This document shows positions 22,696 through 32,003 of a DNA stretch of 36,228 nt, piece after piece. The notes beneath the pieces were generated by a model. It was given only the letters and a program-made list of their open reading frames with translations. It was not told the DNA's origin and did no database searches. Position numbers and translations under genes: made by a program. The stretch is taken from positions 1-36,228 of the forward strand of contig JAIXPY010000122.1 of the NCBI GenBank assembly GCA_027486025.1, read 5' to 3'. Numbering within the stretch: position 1 is the first letter of the stretch; the number at the start of each line of letters is the position of its first letter. Origin of the DNA: Burkholderiaceae bacterium. GTDB lineage: Bacteria; Pseudomonadota; Gammaproteobacteria; Burkholderiales; Burkholderiaceae.

Positions 22696-23490
22696 ATGAA
22701 ATTATTTACAAAAATTCTGTTTGTTCTTCCAATCGCACTCACAAACCAGTTGGCATTAGCTCAAGCTAGCGCTGATATATCCCCGATTCCTAAAGTCTCA
22801 GACGAGTGGCGCTTTGAGGTAACCCCCTACTTATGGGGTACCGGCATTCGTGGCACCGTTAATCTGAATAATGAGCTTGCTAGGTCTGCTGACATGTCGA
22901 CTAGCAATGTACTCAGTAACCTGAAGTCCGGCGGCATGATCGCTGCTGAAGCGCACAAAGGTAAGTGGGGCATCATGGGTGACCTTATCTCCGCCACCTT
23001 GCAAAATTCAGGATCGGTGCCGGTTGAGGGCGGCGTAGCTACGGTTGCAGACAGGATTACCTTGCAGCAAACCATCTTAACAGGCGCCTTTACATATACG
23101 CTGGCCAATACCAAAGATGCTTACGTTGATGCCTTGCTTGGCGTGCGGGCGATTGATATCACCGCCACTCTGGCTTTGAATGTCGACGGGTTTCCTTTGC
23201 AGCGCTCAATTTCAAAGAAAACTTCCACAGTTGATCCCATTATTGGTGCCAAGGGCCGTTACCGGATCGCAGACTCTTCTTGGTACATCCCCTTCTATGG
23301 CGACATTGGTAGTGGCGGCGGCACCACGAACGTAACCTGGCAGGCTATGGCTGGCGTTGGTAAGACATTTAATAAAGTGGTGGATGCCTCTTTAACCTAT
23401 CGCGCCCTGTATTACGACATGAAGGATGGTGGTGTGCTTGCAAAAACCACCATGCTTGGACCGCAGATTGCGGTGACATTTAAATTCTAA
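22696..23490 (+). CDS. Predicted outer-membrane beta-barrel protein
   Basis: A 264-aa exported protein. The signal peptide KLFTKILFVLPIALTNQLALAQ is followed by EWRFEVTPYLWGTGIRGTVN, the start of a barrel, with alternating hydrophobic residues throughout, for example WGIMGDLISATLQNSG and DASLTYRALYYDMKD. It ends in aromatic Phe (IAVTFKF), the usual barrel-assembly signal. No specific family name is certain. The next gene starts 2 bases after its stop, so the two are a translationally coupled pair. The amidase gene lies 200 bases upstream, behind a terminator, so it need not be in the same transcript. Confidence 0.8.
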   Translation: MKLFTKILFVLPIALTNQLALAQASADISPIPKVSDEWRFEVTPYLWGTGIRGTVNLNNELARSADMSTSNVLSNLKSGGMIAAEAHKGKWGIMGDLISATLQNSGSVPVEGGVATVADRITLQQTILTGAFTYTLANTKDAYVDALLGVRAIDITATLALNVDGFPLQRSISKKTSTVDPIIGAKGRYRIADSSWYIPFYGDIGSGGGTTNVTWQAMAGVGKTFNKVVDASLTYRALYYDMKDGGVLAKTTMLGPQIAVTFKF

Positions 23491-23492
23491 TC

Positions 23493-24359
23493 ATGAGATA
23501 CATTTCTTTTATGAGCACCTTCAAGACCATTCAGGCTGCTGTAGTGGTAGCCACTCTCTCGACCGGTGCCGCATTCGCACAAGAGGCAAAGCCAAGCACC
23601 GTGCCAGCCCCTAGCGGCGCAGTCGATAAGGTCGGTATTGCTAAAAAATTAGCCAATCCAATTGCCAACATGATTTCTGTGCCATTGCAATATGAGTTCA
23701 GTCGCGGAGTTGGGGCAACCCAGGGCGGCTCAGAGCAGACCCTCTTGTTTCAGCCAGTCATGCCCTTTAATTTGGGCGGCGGTGATACCTTTATTGTTCG
23801 TCCGATTGTGGCTGGGGTTCGGGAGGTCAATGTCCAAGGTGCCAGTGGACAGCCTTATTCTGGTTATGGTATTGCAAACGTCACCATCGAATCCTTTTAC
23901 GCACCCAATACCAATTCGTCTTGGATTTGGGGTGTTGGCCCCTATGCTGTCTCCCCAGTGAGTAATAGTGGTAAGTTTGGTTCGCAGCAAACGGGTCTCG
24001 GTGCAACTGGTGTGGTTCTCAATCGTGCTGGTCCTTGGACTTATGGATTGCTGGGCTATCAGTCTTGGAGCGTTGGCGGCAATCCTGACTTCGGTACGCA
24101 AAATAACCTCTATGGCCAGCCGTTTGTTGCCTACACTACAAAAGATGCATTGACCGTTACCGCCAATATGGAGGCACTTTACAACTACGATACGCGCCGC
24201 ACCTCAAACCCACTATATGTTGGCGCCTCTAAATTAATGGTGATTGGTGGCGTACCATTTTCGTTTGGTGCAGGCCCCATGTACTACGTCAGTAATACGC
24301 CCGGCGGCCCATCCGGCTGGGGTGCTCGTGCCACTGCAACCGTGGTGATTCTGAAGTAA
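23493..24359 (+). CDS. Outer-membrane transporter-like protein (phenol-degradation MetA / neuromedin-U-like family)
   Basis: A 288-aa exported protein with the signal sequence FKTIQAAVVVATLSTGAAFA. The phrase KLANPIANMISVPLQYEF is typical of a bacterial family annotated as neuromedin-U-like or MetA-pathway transporter. Beta-barrel-like strands and Gly-rich turns run to the end (ATATVVILK). It is 2 bases from the preceding barrel gene. A second start at 23511 (MSTFKTIQ) would still give a complete signal peptide. Family is from memory; function in uptake of hydrophobic compounds is an inference. Confidence 0.75.
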   Translation: MRYISFMSTFKTIQAAVVVATLSTGAAFAQEAKPSTVPAPSGAVDKVGIAKKLANPIANMISVPLQYEFSRGVGATQGGSEQTLLFQPVMPFNLGGGDTFIVRPIVAGVREVNVQGASGQPYSGYGIANVTIESFYAPNTNSSWIWGVGPYAVSPVSNSGKFGSQQTGLGATGVVLNRAGPWTYGLLGYQSWSVGGNPDFGTQNNLYGQPFVAYTTKDALTVTANMEALYNYDTRRTSNPLYVGASKLMVIGGVPFSFGAGPMYYVSNTPGGPSGWGARATATVVILK

Positions 24360-24376
24360 TTTCTTCCTTTATTTAT

Positions 24377-24700
24377 TCATGCGAATAGATCGCCGTGTTT
24401 CTCAGCCCCAGAATTGATTAAGGTCAGCTGTTTAACCTCGCAGGAGATCACCCAGTCTTTGACTGTCGCTTTCATATTCAGGTAATGCGCTGATGCGCGA
24501 TGGGCATCCACTGCCTTTTTATCGTGATAAATCTCATAGAGGTAAAACACAGTGGGATTGTTTTCATCTCGGCATACGTCAAAGCGATCGCATCTCGGTT
24601 CATTGTTGAGTGATGCCTGTGCATTGATGAGGATTGCCGTTTCAAAGTCCGATACCCATTGTTCATGAATAACAAATGTGACCGATAGAACTTCAGGCAT
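24377..24700 (-). CDS. Antibiotic-biosynthesis-monooxygenase (ABM) domain protein
   Basis: A 107-aa ferredoxin-like-fold protein. LSVTFVIHEQWVSDFETAIL, CDRFDVCRDENNPTVFYLYE and AVDAHRASAHYLNMKATVKD fit the ABM/quinol monooxygenase/LsrG group, with the conserved His of AHRASAHY. The track starts at 24799, but that would run back into the EamA gene. ATG 24700 has AGAGG 8 bases upstream and begins at the conserved domain. It is the last gene of the minus-strand set LysR-EamA-ABM. Confidence 0.82.
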   Translation of the reverse strand: MPEVLSVTFVIHEQWVSDFETAILINAQASLNNEPRCDRFDVCRDENNPTVFYLYEIYHDKKAVDAHRASAHYLNMKATVKDWVISCEVKQLTLINSGAEKHGDLFA

Positions 24701-24758
24701 AGCGTGACCTCTTATGAGTGTGTATGAAGGCGGCGTATCCAATTGCCGGATTCCTGGA

Positions 24759-25634
24759 TCATCTTGCCTCGATTTGGGATTTTGGTGGGGGGCTTGCATG
24801 GTGATTCCAGATCAGCCAGGCACCGGATGAGGCAATCAGCGCCATACCAACAAAACTCCATCCATCTGGAAGTTCATGAAAGATAAAGTAACCGTAGGCA
24901 ATTGCCCAAATTAACTGCAAAAATACTAGTGGCGTTAGTTTATGTGGGCGCATTTGGTAGAAAGCCAGCACCACAAGCAGGTGGGCTAAACCGCCCAGCA
25001 GGCCCAATAGCGCAAATAGTACCCAAGCCGTTATCGATAAATTGGGAAGTGGCTCTGCAAATGGCAGCAGTGCACTCGCCAGTGCCAGCCCAACCAGGCC
25101 ACTATAAAAGAAGGTAGTGTAGGCCGAATCGCGCGTCAGCTTTCGGGTGATGAGCTGGAAGATGGCATTCACCAAAGCCATCAGCACCAGCAGCAGGGCG
25201 GCCCAGTGGTAAATAGCTGTACCAGGCCTGGCGATCAATAAGATGCCCATAAAGCCGACCCCTGCAATGAGCCATTCCTTTAATCCGACTTCTTCTCCCA
25301 GGATTGGTTTAGATAGAATCGCCACCCAAATTGGCGCCGTAAATGTAATGGAGGAGGCTTCTGCTAAGGGCAGCCAGTAGAGGCCTGCAAAAAATAAGCT
25401 TGATGTCGCCACCAGCAAAACAGAGCGAAACAGCTGGAGTTGAAGGTGGCTGGTCTTCCAAAAATGGGATCCCAAGAAGTACCAGGCAACCGGTACTGCC
25501 AATAAACATTGGCCAAAAAAACGGGACCAAACGACGGCAATGAGATTGGTTTCTTGAACCAGTATTTTGGCAATGGCATCAAGGGTAGCAAATAAAATAC
25601 CACTGAGTATGAATAGGAAGACGGGTGACTTCAT
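24759..25634 (-). CDS. EamA-family (DMT) transporter
   Basis: A 291-aa inner-membrane protein with ten hydrophobic helices in two EamA repeats (about residues 4-135 and 145-275). Segments include FLFILSGILFATLDAIAKIL, AEASSITFTAPIWVAILSKP and LVFLQLIWAIAYGYFIFHEL. The family exports metabolites or amino acids. The ATG directly follows the LysR stop (TAA-ATG), so it is coupled to the regulator. Its last codons end 58 bases before the ABM gene. Confidence 0.9.
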   Translation of the reverse strand: MKSPVFLFILSGILFATLDAIAKILVQETNLIAVVWSRFFGQCLLAVPVAWYFLGSHFWKTSHLQLQLFRSVLLVATSSLFFAGLYWLPLAEASSITFTAPIWVAILSKPILGEEVGLKEWLIAGVGFMGILLIARPGTAIYHWAALLLVLMALVNAIFQLITRKLTRDSAYTTFFYSGLVGLALASALLPFAEPLPNLSITAWVLFALLGLLGGLAHLLVVLAFYQMRPHKLTPLVFLQLIWAIAYGYFIFHELPDGWSFVGMALIASSGAWLIWNHHASPPPKSQIEAR

Positions 25635-26531
25635 TTAGTTTTCTGCTACTCCCGCTTCACTGCAAATCCATTTGGTAAATTGCTGTACTTTTTTACTGTT
25701 TTTGGTATTAGAGCGAAACGATAAAAAATGCGTTTTATCCGTGGTGGGTAAAAAGACATCCGCCCCCAGAACTACGAGCTCCCCGCGCGCTAGTTCGCGC
25801 TCAGCAAAGCGCGTACTCTCCAGTACTGCGCCCATGCCATCGACGGCTGCCGATATGGATAAGGCGGCACGGTCAAATGCCATCTTTCGAGTGGATGGGT
25901 TTTTCAGGCGATTGCGCTCGAACCATTGACCCCAGGTGTGGTGATTGAGGGACGATTCGATCAGGGTGAGTCGACACATCAGCTCTTCTACTGGAATGCT
26001 TTGATCAACTAATTCGGGAGCACACAACGGTGCAATGTGCTCATCCCCTAAAGAGATGGAGGTAATGCCTGGACCTGCTCGAGCCGCTTGATATGAAATA
26101 GCAATATCGATTTCTTGATTTTGCAATAAATCAATCGGCTCTGCGCCGGAGGTAAGCCGAATCGTAATGTCTGGATTTGCTTTAATGAAGCTAGGCAATC
26201 GGGGGCTCAGCCACTTTGCGGCAAAACTCGGTGAGCAGTGCAATGCCAACACTTGCGAATTGGGCGATAGCGTTACTTCGTTGCAGGCCGATTCGATGAC
26301 ATCAAACACGCGCGATAAAGAGTCAAGCAAGCGTCGCCCCTCTGCAGTGGGCTCGACCGTGCGATTTTTACGCAGAAACAGGGCTTTGCCAAAATGATCT
26401 TCGAGGTCGCGGATTTGGTGGCTGATAGCCGACTGGGTAAGGTGGAGTTCTTTAGCGGCTAGCGTAAAGCTTTCGAGACGGGCGGCAGCTTCAAAGGTGC
26501 GCAATAAAGTGAAGTTTGGTATTTTCCTCAT
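25635..26531 (-). CDS. LysR-family transcriptional regulator (GcvA-like)
   Basis: A 298-aa LysR regulator. The N-terminal helix-turn-helix is FTLAAKELHLTQSAISHQIR followed by DLEDHFGKALFLRKNRTVEP, typical of the GcvA-like subgroup. The rest is the two-lobed periplasmic-binding-fold effector domain. It is divergent from the class II aldolase gene, with a palindromic T-N11-A site between them, and heads an operon with the EamA transporter. It probably controls both sides of the divergent region in response to the aldolase substrate (inference). Confidence 0.92.
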   Translation of the reverse strand: MRKIPNFTLLRTFEAAARLESFTLAAKELHLTQSAISHQIRDLEDHFGKALFLRKNRTVEPTAEGRRLLDSLSRVFDVIESACNEVTLSPNSQVLALHCSPSFAAKWLSPRLPSFIKANPDITIRLTSGAEPIDLLQNQEIDIAISYQAARAGPGITSISLGDEHIAPLCAPELVDQSIPVEELMCRLTLIESSLNHHTWGQWFERNRLKNPSTRKMAFDRAALSISAAVDGMGAVLESTRFAERELARGELVVLGADVFLPTTDKTHFLSFRSNTKNSKKVQQFTKWICSEAGVAEN

Positions 26532-26546
26532 GTAAATATTATATAC

Positions 26547-26561
26547 ATGAATTTAATTCAT
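26547..26561. promoter_or_regulatory. LysR-type T-N11-A operator between divergent genes
   Basis: ATGAATT-T-AATTCAT is a perfect 15-base palindrome containing T-N11-A, placed 15 bases before the LysR gene and 117 bases before the aldolase ATG. The half-site ATGAA recurs on both sides (TACATGAA, TATTCATGAA). Confidence 0.7.
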
Positions 26562-26677
26562 CTATTCATGAAAAAGTGTCGTTTGTCAGGGTGAGCCAAA
26601 AGGACCATCATCTCCCTATCAGGCAAGATTTGTTAAAAAGGCTTGCCCAGTTCAAACCAATGCAAAAAGGAATACAG

Positions 26678-27517
26678 ATGGCCCACACAATGGAGCGCGA
26701 ACGTAAATTGGATCTGGGCGGCAGAGAGTCCATTTATCAACCAGAAGATACGAGCTTGATTTACCCATACCAGCCTAAATTTAAATCGTTTGCCGAAGAG
26801 CGGCAGCATTTAAAAGAGCGCTTAGTCGCAGCGTGCAGGGCATTTGCGTTGGAAAAGTTCGATTATGGTTTTGCGGGCCACTTAACGGTGCGCGATCCGG
26901 AGCACCGCAATTTGTATTGGACAAATCCTATGGCCGTGCACTTTGATCAAGTGAAGGTATCCAATTTAATCTTGGCGGACCACGAGGGGAATGTGCTGGA
27001 GGGCAAGCATGCTCTGAATCGTGCCGGCTTTGTATTGCATGCAGCGGTGCATGAAAAACACCAAGATATCGTCGCCATGTGCCATGCTCACACAGTATAT
27101 GGCACTGCATTTGCTGCGCTGGGCAGGCCGCTCGATCCGATTTCTCAGGATGCAGCCGCTTTCTTTGAGGACCACATGGTGCTGGCAGAGCAAGCGGGCC
27201 AAGTCGCAGTTGAGGACAATGCGGGTTACAACGTCGCGGGTTCATTAAAAAAAGTGAAAGCCATTATTCACCGCAATCACGGTTTGTTAACCGTGAGTCG
27301 CCATAGCATCGAGGCTGCAGCTTTTTGGTTTATTGCTCTAGAGCGTTGCTGCAAGCAGCAGATGTTGGTTGAGGCCACTGGTATTAAACCAAACTTGTTA
27401 AGCCCAGAGGTCGCGCGTTACAGCCGTGAACACGTTGGTAGCGAGTACATTGGTTGGCTGCACTTCCAGCCAATTTGGGGCCACCTAAAAGAAAACCAGC
27501 CTGACATGTTTACCTAA
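26678..27517 (+). CDS. Class II aldolase/adducin-family protein
   Basis: A 279-aa protein. Zinc-ligand motifs of the class II aldolase fold are visible: AMCHAHTVYGTAFAALGRPL (HAH) and KAIIHRNHGLLTVSRHSIEA. GHLTVRDPEHRNLYWTNPMA matches the substrate-loop region of fungal and bacterial adducin-like members. Such enzymes cleave or decarboxylate sugar-acid or hydroxy-acid phosphates or related compounds; the substrate is unknown. The ORF track begins at 26516, overlapping the LysR gene and its operator. ATG 26678 has AAAAAGGA 6 bases upstream and is chosen. Confidence 0.88.
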   Translation: MAHTMERERKLDLGGRESIYQPEDTSLIYPYQPKFKSFAEERQHLKERLVAACRAFALEKFDYGFAGHLTVRDPEHRNLYWTNPMAVHFDQVKVSNLILADHEGNVLEGKHALNRAGFVLHAAVHEKHQDIVAMCHAHTVYGTAFAALGRPLDPISQDAAAFFEDHMVLAEQAGQVAVEDNAGYNVAGSLKKVKAIIHRNHGLLTVSRHSIEAAAFWFIALERCCKQQMLVEATGIKPNLLSPEVARYSREHVGSEYIGWLHFQPIWGHLKENQPDMFT

Positions 27518-27705
27518 GGTATGCGCGTAACAGGCTGTTTAATGATTAGTGACTTTGCATTGATTGCTAATTCTTACTTCACTTAACCGATCTCGATTGA
27601 AACGGCAGATATTGCAAATAGCGCCATTTAGTAAAAAAGAGGCGCTACCTTTTTTATAATTAGGGCATTTTTCTAGCTGATAAGGCTAAAATGGTTTAGT
27701 TCAAT

Positions 27706-29424
27706 ATGCGCAAACAAAATATGAAAATCGCTTCTAAATTCCTTGTATTTGCCTTCATCGCCCAATGTGGATTTGCTATTGCAAAAGGCAATGCCGATAC
27801 GATTTTTTATGGTGGTCCAGTTGTAACCGTTAATTCAAAGAATGAAGAGGTACAGGCGATTGCCGTGCAGGGCAGCAAAATTGTGGCACTTGGTACAAAG
27901 GATGAAATTACCAAAGACTGGCAATCCAAGACAACTCAAGTAATTGATCTGAAGGGCCAAACCCTGATGCCTGGTTTTGTAGAGCCCCACGTTCACATCA
28001 TGATCACTGCAGTATTTGAGGGCTTAGGACTAAACCTCAGTAACTTTACTTTGCCCTACGACACCAAGGAAACCCTCATTACAAAAATGAAGGCCCACCT
28101 CAAAACCATCCCTCCGGGTGGTTGGTTATTTGGTTTTGGTGTTGACCCATCGCGCACCAGCCCTTTTATGGCTGAACTCACGGCAGATGATTTGGATAAG
28201 GTGTCTAAAGACGTCCCCATTTTTATCGTCAATCAATCGGGCCATATCGGCTATGTCAATAATAAGGCGATTGCGCTTGCCGGTATTACCAATAAGACGC
28301 CGAACCCCCCAGGCGGTGGTGTTTATGTGAAGGATGCGCAAGGTAAGTTGACCGGTAAATTGGTTGAGCCGCCTTCTTACTTACCATTTATGGCAAAAAT
28401 GCCAGTTCCAACCGAGGCGCAATTGTTTGGCGCTATCCAGCAAACCATGAAGCGGTTTGCAGCAACGGGAGTAACCACAGCCTCGGAGATGAGTGTTGGC
28501 GGTAATTTCGGTATCGATAAAGAAATTGCAATTTATAAGGCAATTTTTGCGAAGAATGCATCACCCATTCGTGTACGCGGCTATCTGTTCAGTCAAGCAA
28601 TGCCTGCAGGTTATAAGACCATCAAGCCCAACGATGGCGATGACATGCTGCGCTTCATTGGAATCAAATACGTTGCAGACGGCTCTACTCAGGGATTAAC
28701 TGCAGCATTAAATGAGCCTTATATTTACCCTAAAAACTCCAAGTGGACTGGCGCGCTGAACTACAAAGATACTGATATTTATGCTTCCATGAAATCCTAC
28801 TTTGATGAAGGCTGGCAGATTTCAACCCATTCCAATGGTGACAAAGCCATTGATCAAGCGCTCAACGGTTACGCCAAGCTCCTAGCTGGAAACAAACAGC
28901 CCCAAGAACGCCGCTTGCGGATTGAACACTTCACTGTAAACAACGAATCTCAGGCCAAGAGAGCGGTGCAACTGGGTGTCGTGCCCAGCTTTACGATTGG
29001 TCATGTGCATTATTGGGGATCGGCATTTGATAATTTTATTATCGGGCCAGAGCGCGCGAAGCGCATTGACCCCGCTGCTGAAATCAAACGTTTAGGTGGA
29101 AAATTCACATTGCATAGCGATACGCCGGTTTCGAATGTGGGTCCCCTCAATTACATAACGGAAGCGGTGACTCGGGTATGGCAGTTGCCACCCAAAAAAG
29201 TATTGGGCCCGGACCAAGTCATCAGCGTCGATGATGCCATTCGTGCTGTCACCATTGATGCGGCATATCAAATTTTTGCTGACAATAAGGTGGGCAGTTT
29301 AGAGGTGGGCAAGCAAGCCGACTTTGTCGTGCTGGAAAAAAATCCACGCACGACTCCAGCTGCAGATATTCGCAATATCAAAGTAAATCAAACTTGGATA
29401 GATGGCAAAAGGCAAGCTTGGTAG
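27706..29424 (+). CDS. Exported amidohydrolase, YtcJ-like (amidohydrolase 3 family)
   Basis: A 572-aa metal-dependent hydrolase with a signal peptide (KIASKFLVFAFIAQCGFAIA). The metal site starts with EPHVHIMI (His95 and His97). Further ligands are in FIGIKYVADGSTQG, ISTHSNGDKAIDQAL and RRLRIEHFTV, and the terminal acid is in LHSDTPVSNVG. The C-terminal DVKA-type beta-sandwich (GSLEVGKQADFVVLEKNPRT) closes the fold. All metal ligands of the family look present, so it should be active on amide or imide bonds outside the cytoplasm. It is followed 37 bases later by a paralogue. An internal ATG at 27721 would still give a complete signal peptide. Confidence 0.92.
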   Translation: MRKQNMKIASKFLVFAFIAQCGFAIAKGNADTIFYGGPVVTVNSKNEEVQAIAVQGSKIVALGTKDEITKDWQSKTTQVIDLKGQTLMPGFVEPHVHIMITAVFEGLGLNLSNFTLPYDTKETLITKMKAHLKTIPPGGWLFGFGVDPSRTSPFMAELTADDLDKVSKDVPIFIVNQSGHIGYVNNKAIALAGITNKTPNPPGGGVYVKDAQGKLTGKLVEPPSYLPFMAKMPVPTEAQLFGAIQQTMKRFAATGVTTASEMSVGGNFGIDKEIAIYKAIFAKNASPIRVRGYLFSQAMPAGYKTIKPNDGDDMLRFIGIKYVADGSTQGLTAALNEPYIYPKNSKWTGALNYKDTDIYASMKSYFDEGWQISTHSNGDKAIDQALNGYAKLLAGNKQPQERRLRIEHFTVNNESQAKRAVQLGVVPSFTIGHVHYWGSAFDNFIIGPERAKRIDPAAEIKRLGGKFTLHSDTPVSNVGPLNYITEAVTRVWQLPPKKVLGPDQVISVDDAIRAVTIDAAYQIFADNKVGSLEVGKQADFVVLEKNPRTTPAADIRNIKVNQTWIDGKRQAW

Positions 29425-29461
29425 CGCATTACTTGATCAATTTCTGTAATAAAGTAGGCTG

Positions 29462-31189
29462 ATGAATCCCCGCTATTTTTTTCTCAGCCTTCTCTTCACC
29501 TTGTTTATAAATCCTGCTTTTGCCAATACAGCGAGCGTTTACTTTAACGGCGATATTCTGACCATGGAGGGCGATTCGCCCAAGTATGCAGAAGCGCTTG
29601 TTGTCCGTGGCAGTGACATTGCCTTTGTTGGCGACAAAAGTAAGGCATTCGCACTGGCTGGCAAAGACGCAAAACAGATTGATTTGAAGGGTGCGACCTT
29701 GCTCCCTGGTTTTATTGATTCCTGGGGACACTTCACGCTGATTGCGCAAAATACCCTTGGGGTCAACTTAGCCTACTTTTCTGCGAAGCCGCCGCAAAAT
29801 AAGGCGCAACTCATTCAAAAATTAGAAAAAGAGGGTAAGCCGTTTAATGGTTGGCTTTTGGGTAATGGCTACGCCGACCCTTTTTTAAGCGATGGCCCTC
29901 TTACGCTTGCCGATCTGGATAAAGCCTTTCCAACACAACCCCTGCTTCTTTCCAATATCTCTACCTTAACTGGCATCACCAATTCTGCTGGTCTCAAAAA
30001 GCTCGGTATTAGCAAAGCCACAAAAGCGATTTCTGGTTTTATTCCAGTGGACCCCAAGACGGGAGAGCTAACGGGTGAACTGATTGGTATGCCCTTTTTG
30101 GAAGCTGCCGCCAAATCGATTGGCAGCTACTCGCGTGATCTCACATTCCAAACCTATCGCAAGGCGGAGCGTATGTATCTTGAGAATGGTTTTACGACCG
30201 CTCAAAGCTATGAATCGACGGTGGATGATATTGCCTCCATGCGCACTGCAGTTGAAAAAGGCATCGTATCCATTGATTTAATTGCCTTGCCTACATTTGA
30301 CGTGGTGGATCAGCTTTTAAAAACCAATCCCAATTATTCTTTTGGTACGTATACCAATGGTAGGCGTGGATTTAAGGTCGCCGGAATCATGGCGCCCACC
30401 GATGGCGCCCCACAACTGCGTTTGGCTTTTATGACCAAGCCCTACCTCATCAGTACTGGCTTTGAGCCCAATTGGCGGGGCTTTCCATATTATGCACAAA
30501 GCACAATTGATCATTACGCTAAGCTGGCTTATGAAAAGAACATTCAGTATTTTGCCTACAGCAATGGCGATGCCGGTATTGATATGACTTTGGCTGCATT
30601 AAATAAAGCCATCAAAGAAACAGGCATTACAGAAAATCGTAGAACGGTTGTGTCGCACGCAATGTTTGTTCGTCAAGATCAGTTGCAGCAGTTTAAAGAG
30701 AAGAACATATTGCCCATCATGCTGATTAATCACCTGTGGATGTATGGCGACGTCTATGAAAAAACCGTGGGTAACGAGCGAGCCGCCAATCAGAATCCCC
30801 TGAAATGGGTAGAATCAGCCGGACTTCGCGTGGGCATGCACAACGACACCCCATCATCAGGGCCCAGCGCTATGTTTTCGATGTGGACTGCGGTAAACCG
30901 CAAGACTCTGGGCGGCATGACCTTGGGCCCGGATCAACGAATCAGCCCATATCGGGCCTTGCAAGCTTTTACCAGCAGCCCCGCATATCAATACAAAGAA
31001 GAATTCAATAAAGGCAAGCTTGCAAAAGGTATGTTGGCTGACCTCGTTGTGCTGGATCAAAATCCATTGAAGGTCGATGCCAATGAAATCAAGAACATTC
31101 GCGTTCTGAAAACCATTAAGGGTGGGGTAGAGCGCTTTAGTTATTCAGTATCTAATACGCGCATGGAATTCATGGCCGTTAAAAATTGA
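29462..31189 (+). CDS. Exported amidohydrolase-like protein with altered metal site
   Basis: A 575-aa paralogue of the preceding gene, with signal peptide PRYFFLSLLFTLFINPAFA. The fold is kept from end to end, including the closing GKLAKGMLADLVVLDQNPLK. The metal site is not: the first His of the HxH motif is Trp88 (IDSWGHF where the neighbour has VEPHVHI), the Lys of GIKYVADG is Met in GIMAPTDG, and the His of THSNGDK is Tyr in AYSNGDA. The last acid (HNDTPSS) remains. It is therefore probably a changed or non-catalytic member. Its last 11 bases overlap the stop region of the convergent gene. Confidence 0.9.
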   Translation: MNPRYFFLSLLFTLFINPAFANTASVYFNGDILTMEGDSPKYAEALVVRGSDIAFVGDKSKAFALAGKDAKQIDLKGATLLPGFIDSWGHFTLIAQNTLGVNLAYFSAKPPQNKAQLIQKLEKEGKPFNGWLLGNGYADPFLSDGPLTLADLDKAFPTQPLLLSNISTLTGITNSAGLKKLGISKATKAISGFIPVDPKTGELTGELIGMPFLEAAAKSIGSYSRDLTFQTYRKAERMYLENGFTTAQSYESTVDDIASMRTAVEKGIVSIDLIALPTFDVVDQLLKTNPNYSFGTYTNGRRGFKVAGIMAPTDGAPQLRLAFMTKPYLISTGFEPNWRGFPYYAQSTIDHYAKLAYEKNIQYFAYSNGDAGIDMTLAALNKAIKETGITENRRTVVSHAMFVRQDQLQQFKEKNILPIMLINHLWMYGDVYEKTVGNERAANQNPLKWVESAGLRVGMHNDTPSSGPSAMFSMWTAVNRKTLGGMTLGPDQRISPYRALQAFTSSPAYQYKEEFNKGKLAKGMLADLVVLDQNPLKVDANEIKNIRVLKTIKGGVERFSYSVSNTRMEFMAVKN

Positions 31190-32003
31190 GTGATACCTTG
31201 CTATACACAGACCAATCGTATTGGTAATAGGATTGGATTACCTGTTTGCTTGCGCCCACGGCAAATAGAAGGCGTTTGTTAATGCGATGCGCCACCATGG
31301 CATCAATAGGGACAAACCAGCCACCACCATCAGAGTTATAGACCGCACCATTTTCATCCCACAGCCGTAATTGTGTATTGGCACTTAATCTAAATCCAAT
31401 AGTGGGATAGAGCTGTAGGTTGCGAATCAGCGTCGGTTGATTGGGGTTGACCTGAAATGAATTGCTTTTCGTATCAAAGCCATACATGTAGCGCGCTAGG
31501 GGTGAGAAGTCTGTTACATCCAAAGGATTATTCCCTGTGGGTTTGAAACTGGCGCCTATCTGCGGTCCTGCTGCCCACTGGCCGTTGTTGCCGAAGGGAA
31601 AAATAACGCGAGCGCCTAGATTGGCGCCCCAACTTGGGAAAAGGTTTGGGTGATTTCCCCAAAACGTGAGCATCGTATTGCCCTCGCTGTAGCGATCAGA
31701 TGTACCGATCGGCGTGCCCGTGCCGTACGCCCGCACATATGTTGTATCAAGACGTAGGGTGCCATTAAAGCGATTAATATTGAGAGGCTGATAGTAGCGC
31801 AGCCGGACGGTTTCTTGATAGTTGCCACTCCCCTGTGAATCATGGTAGCCCCACAGCTCCAAAATGCGATCCCGCCCATATTGCTCGGAGGAGTTTTCAA
31901 ACCGGGATGAAAACTTGTTTGCATCTTCCGATGCAAAAGCAAGCCCCATCATCAGTGGATGACTGAGGAACAATACAGTTAGAGATAGAAGGAGTCGATG
32001 CAA
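31179..32003 (-). CDS. Predicted outer-membrane beta-barrel protein
   Basis: A 274-aa exported protein that starts with TTG; no ATG or GTG is available before the signal peptide (RLLLSLTVLFLSHPLMMGLA). Barrel-type strands follow (VRLRYYQPLNINRFNGTLRL, GANLGARVIFPF, YSKVSLNF at the end with terminal Phe). No family can be named. It converges with the second amidohydrolase with an 11-base overlap. The ribosome binding site is weak (CGGACT). Confidence 0.75.
   Translation of the reverse strand: MHRLLLSLTVLFLSHPLMMGLAFASEDANKFSSRFENSSEQYGRDRILELWGYHDSQGSGNYQETVRLRYYQPLNINRFNGTLRLDTTYVRAYGTGTPIGTSDRYSEGNTMLTFWGNHPNLFPSWGANLGARVIFPFGNNGQWAAGPQIGASFKPTGNNPLDVTDFSPLARYMYGFDTKSNSFQVNPNQPTLIRNLQLYPTIGFRLSANTQLRLWDENGAVYNSDGGGWFVPIDAMVAHRINKRLLFAVGASKQVIQSYYQYDWSVYSKVSLNF

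Noticed and set aside
27706-31189. The two amidohydrolases as one duplicated or split gene
   Set aside because: Each is a full-length protein with its own signal peptide and C-terminal domain; they are diverged paralogues.
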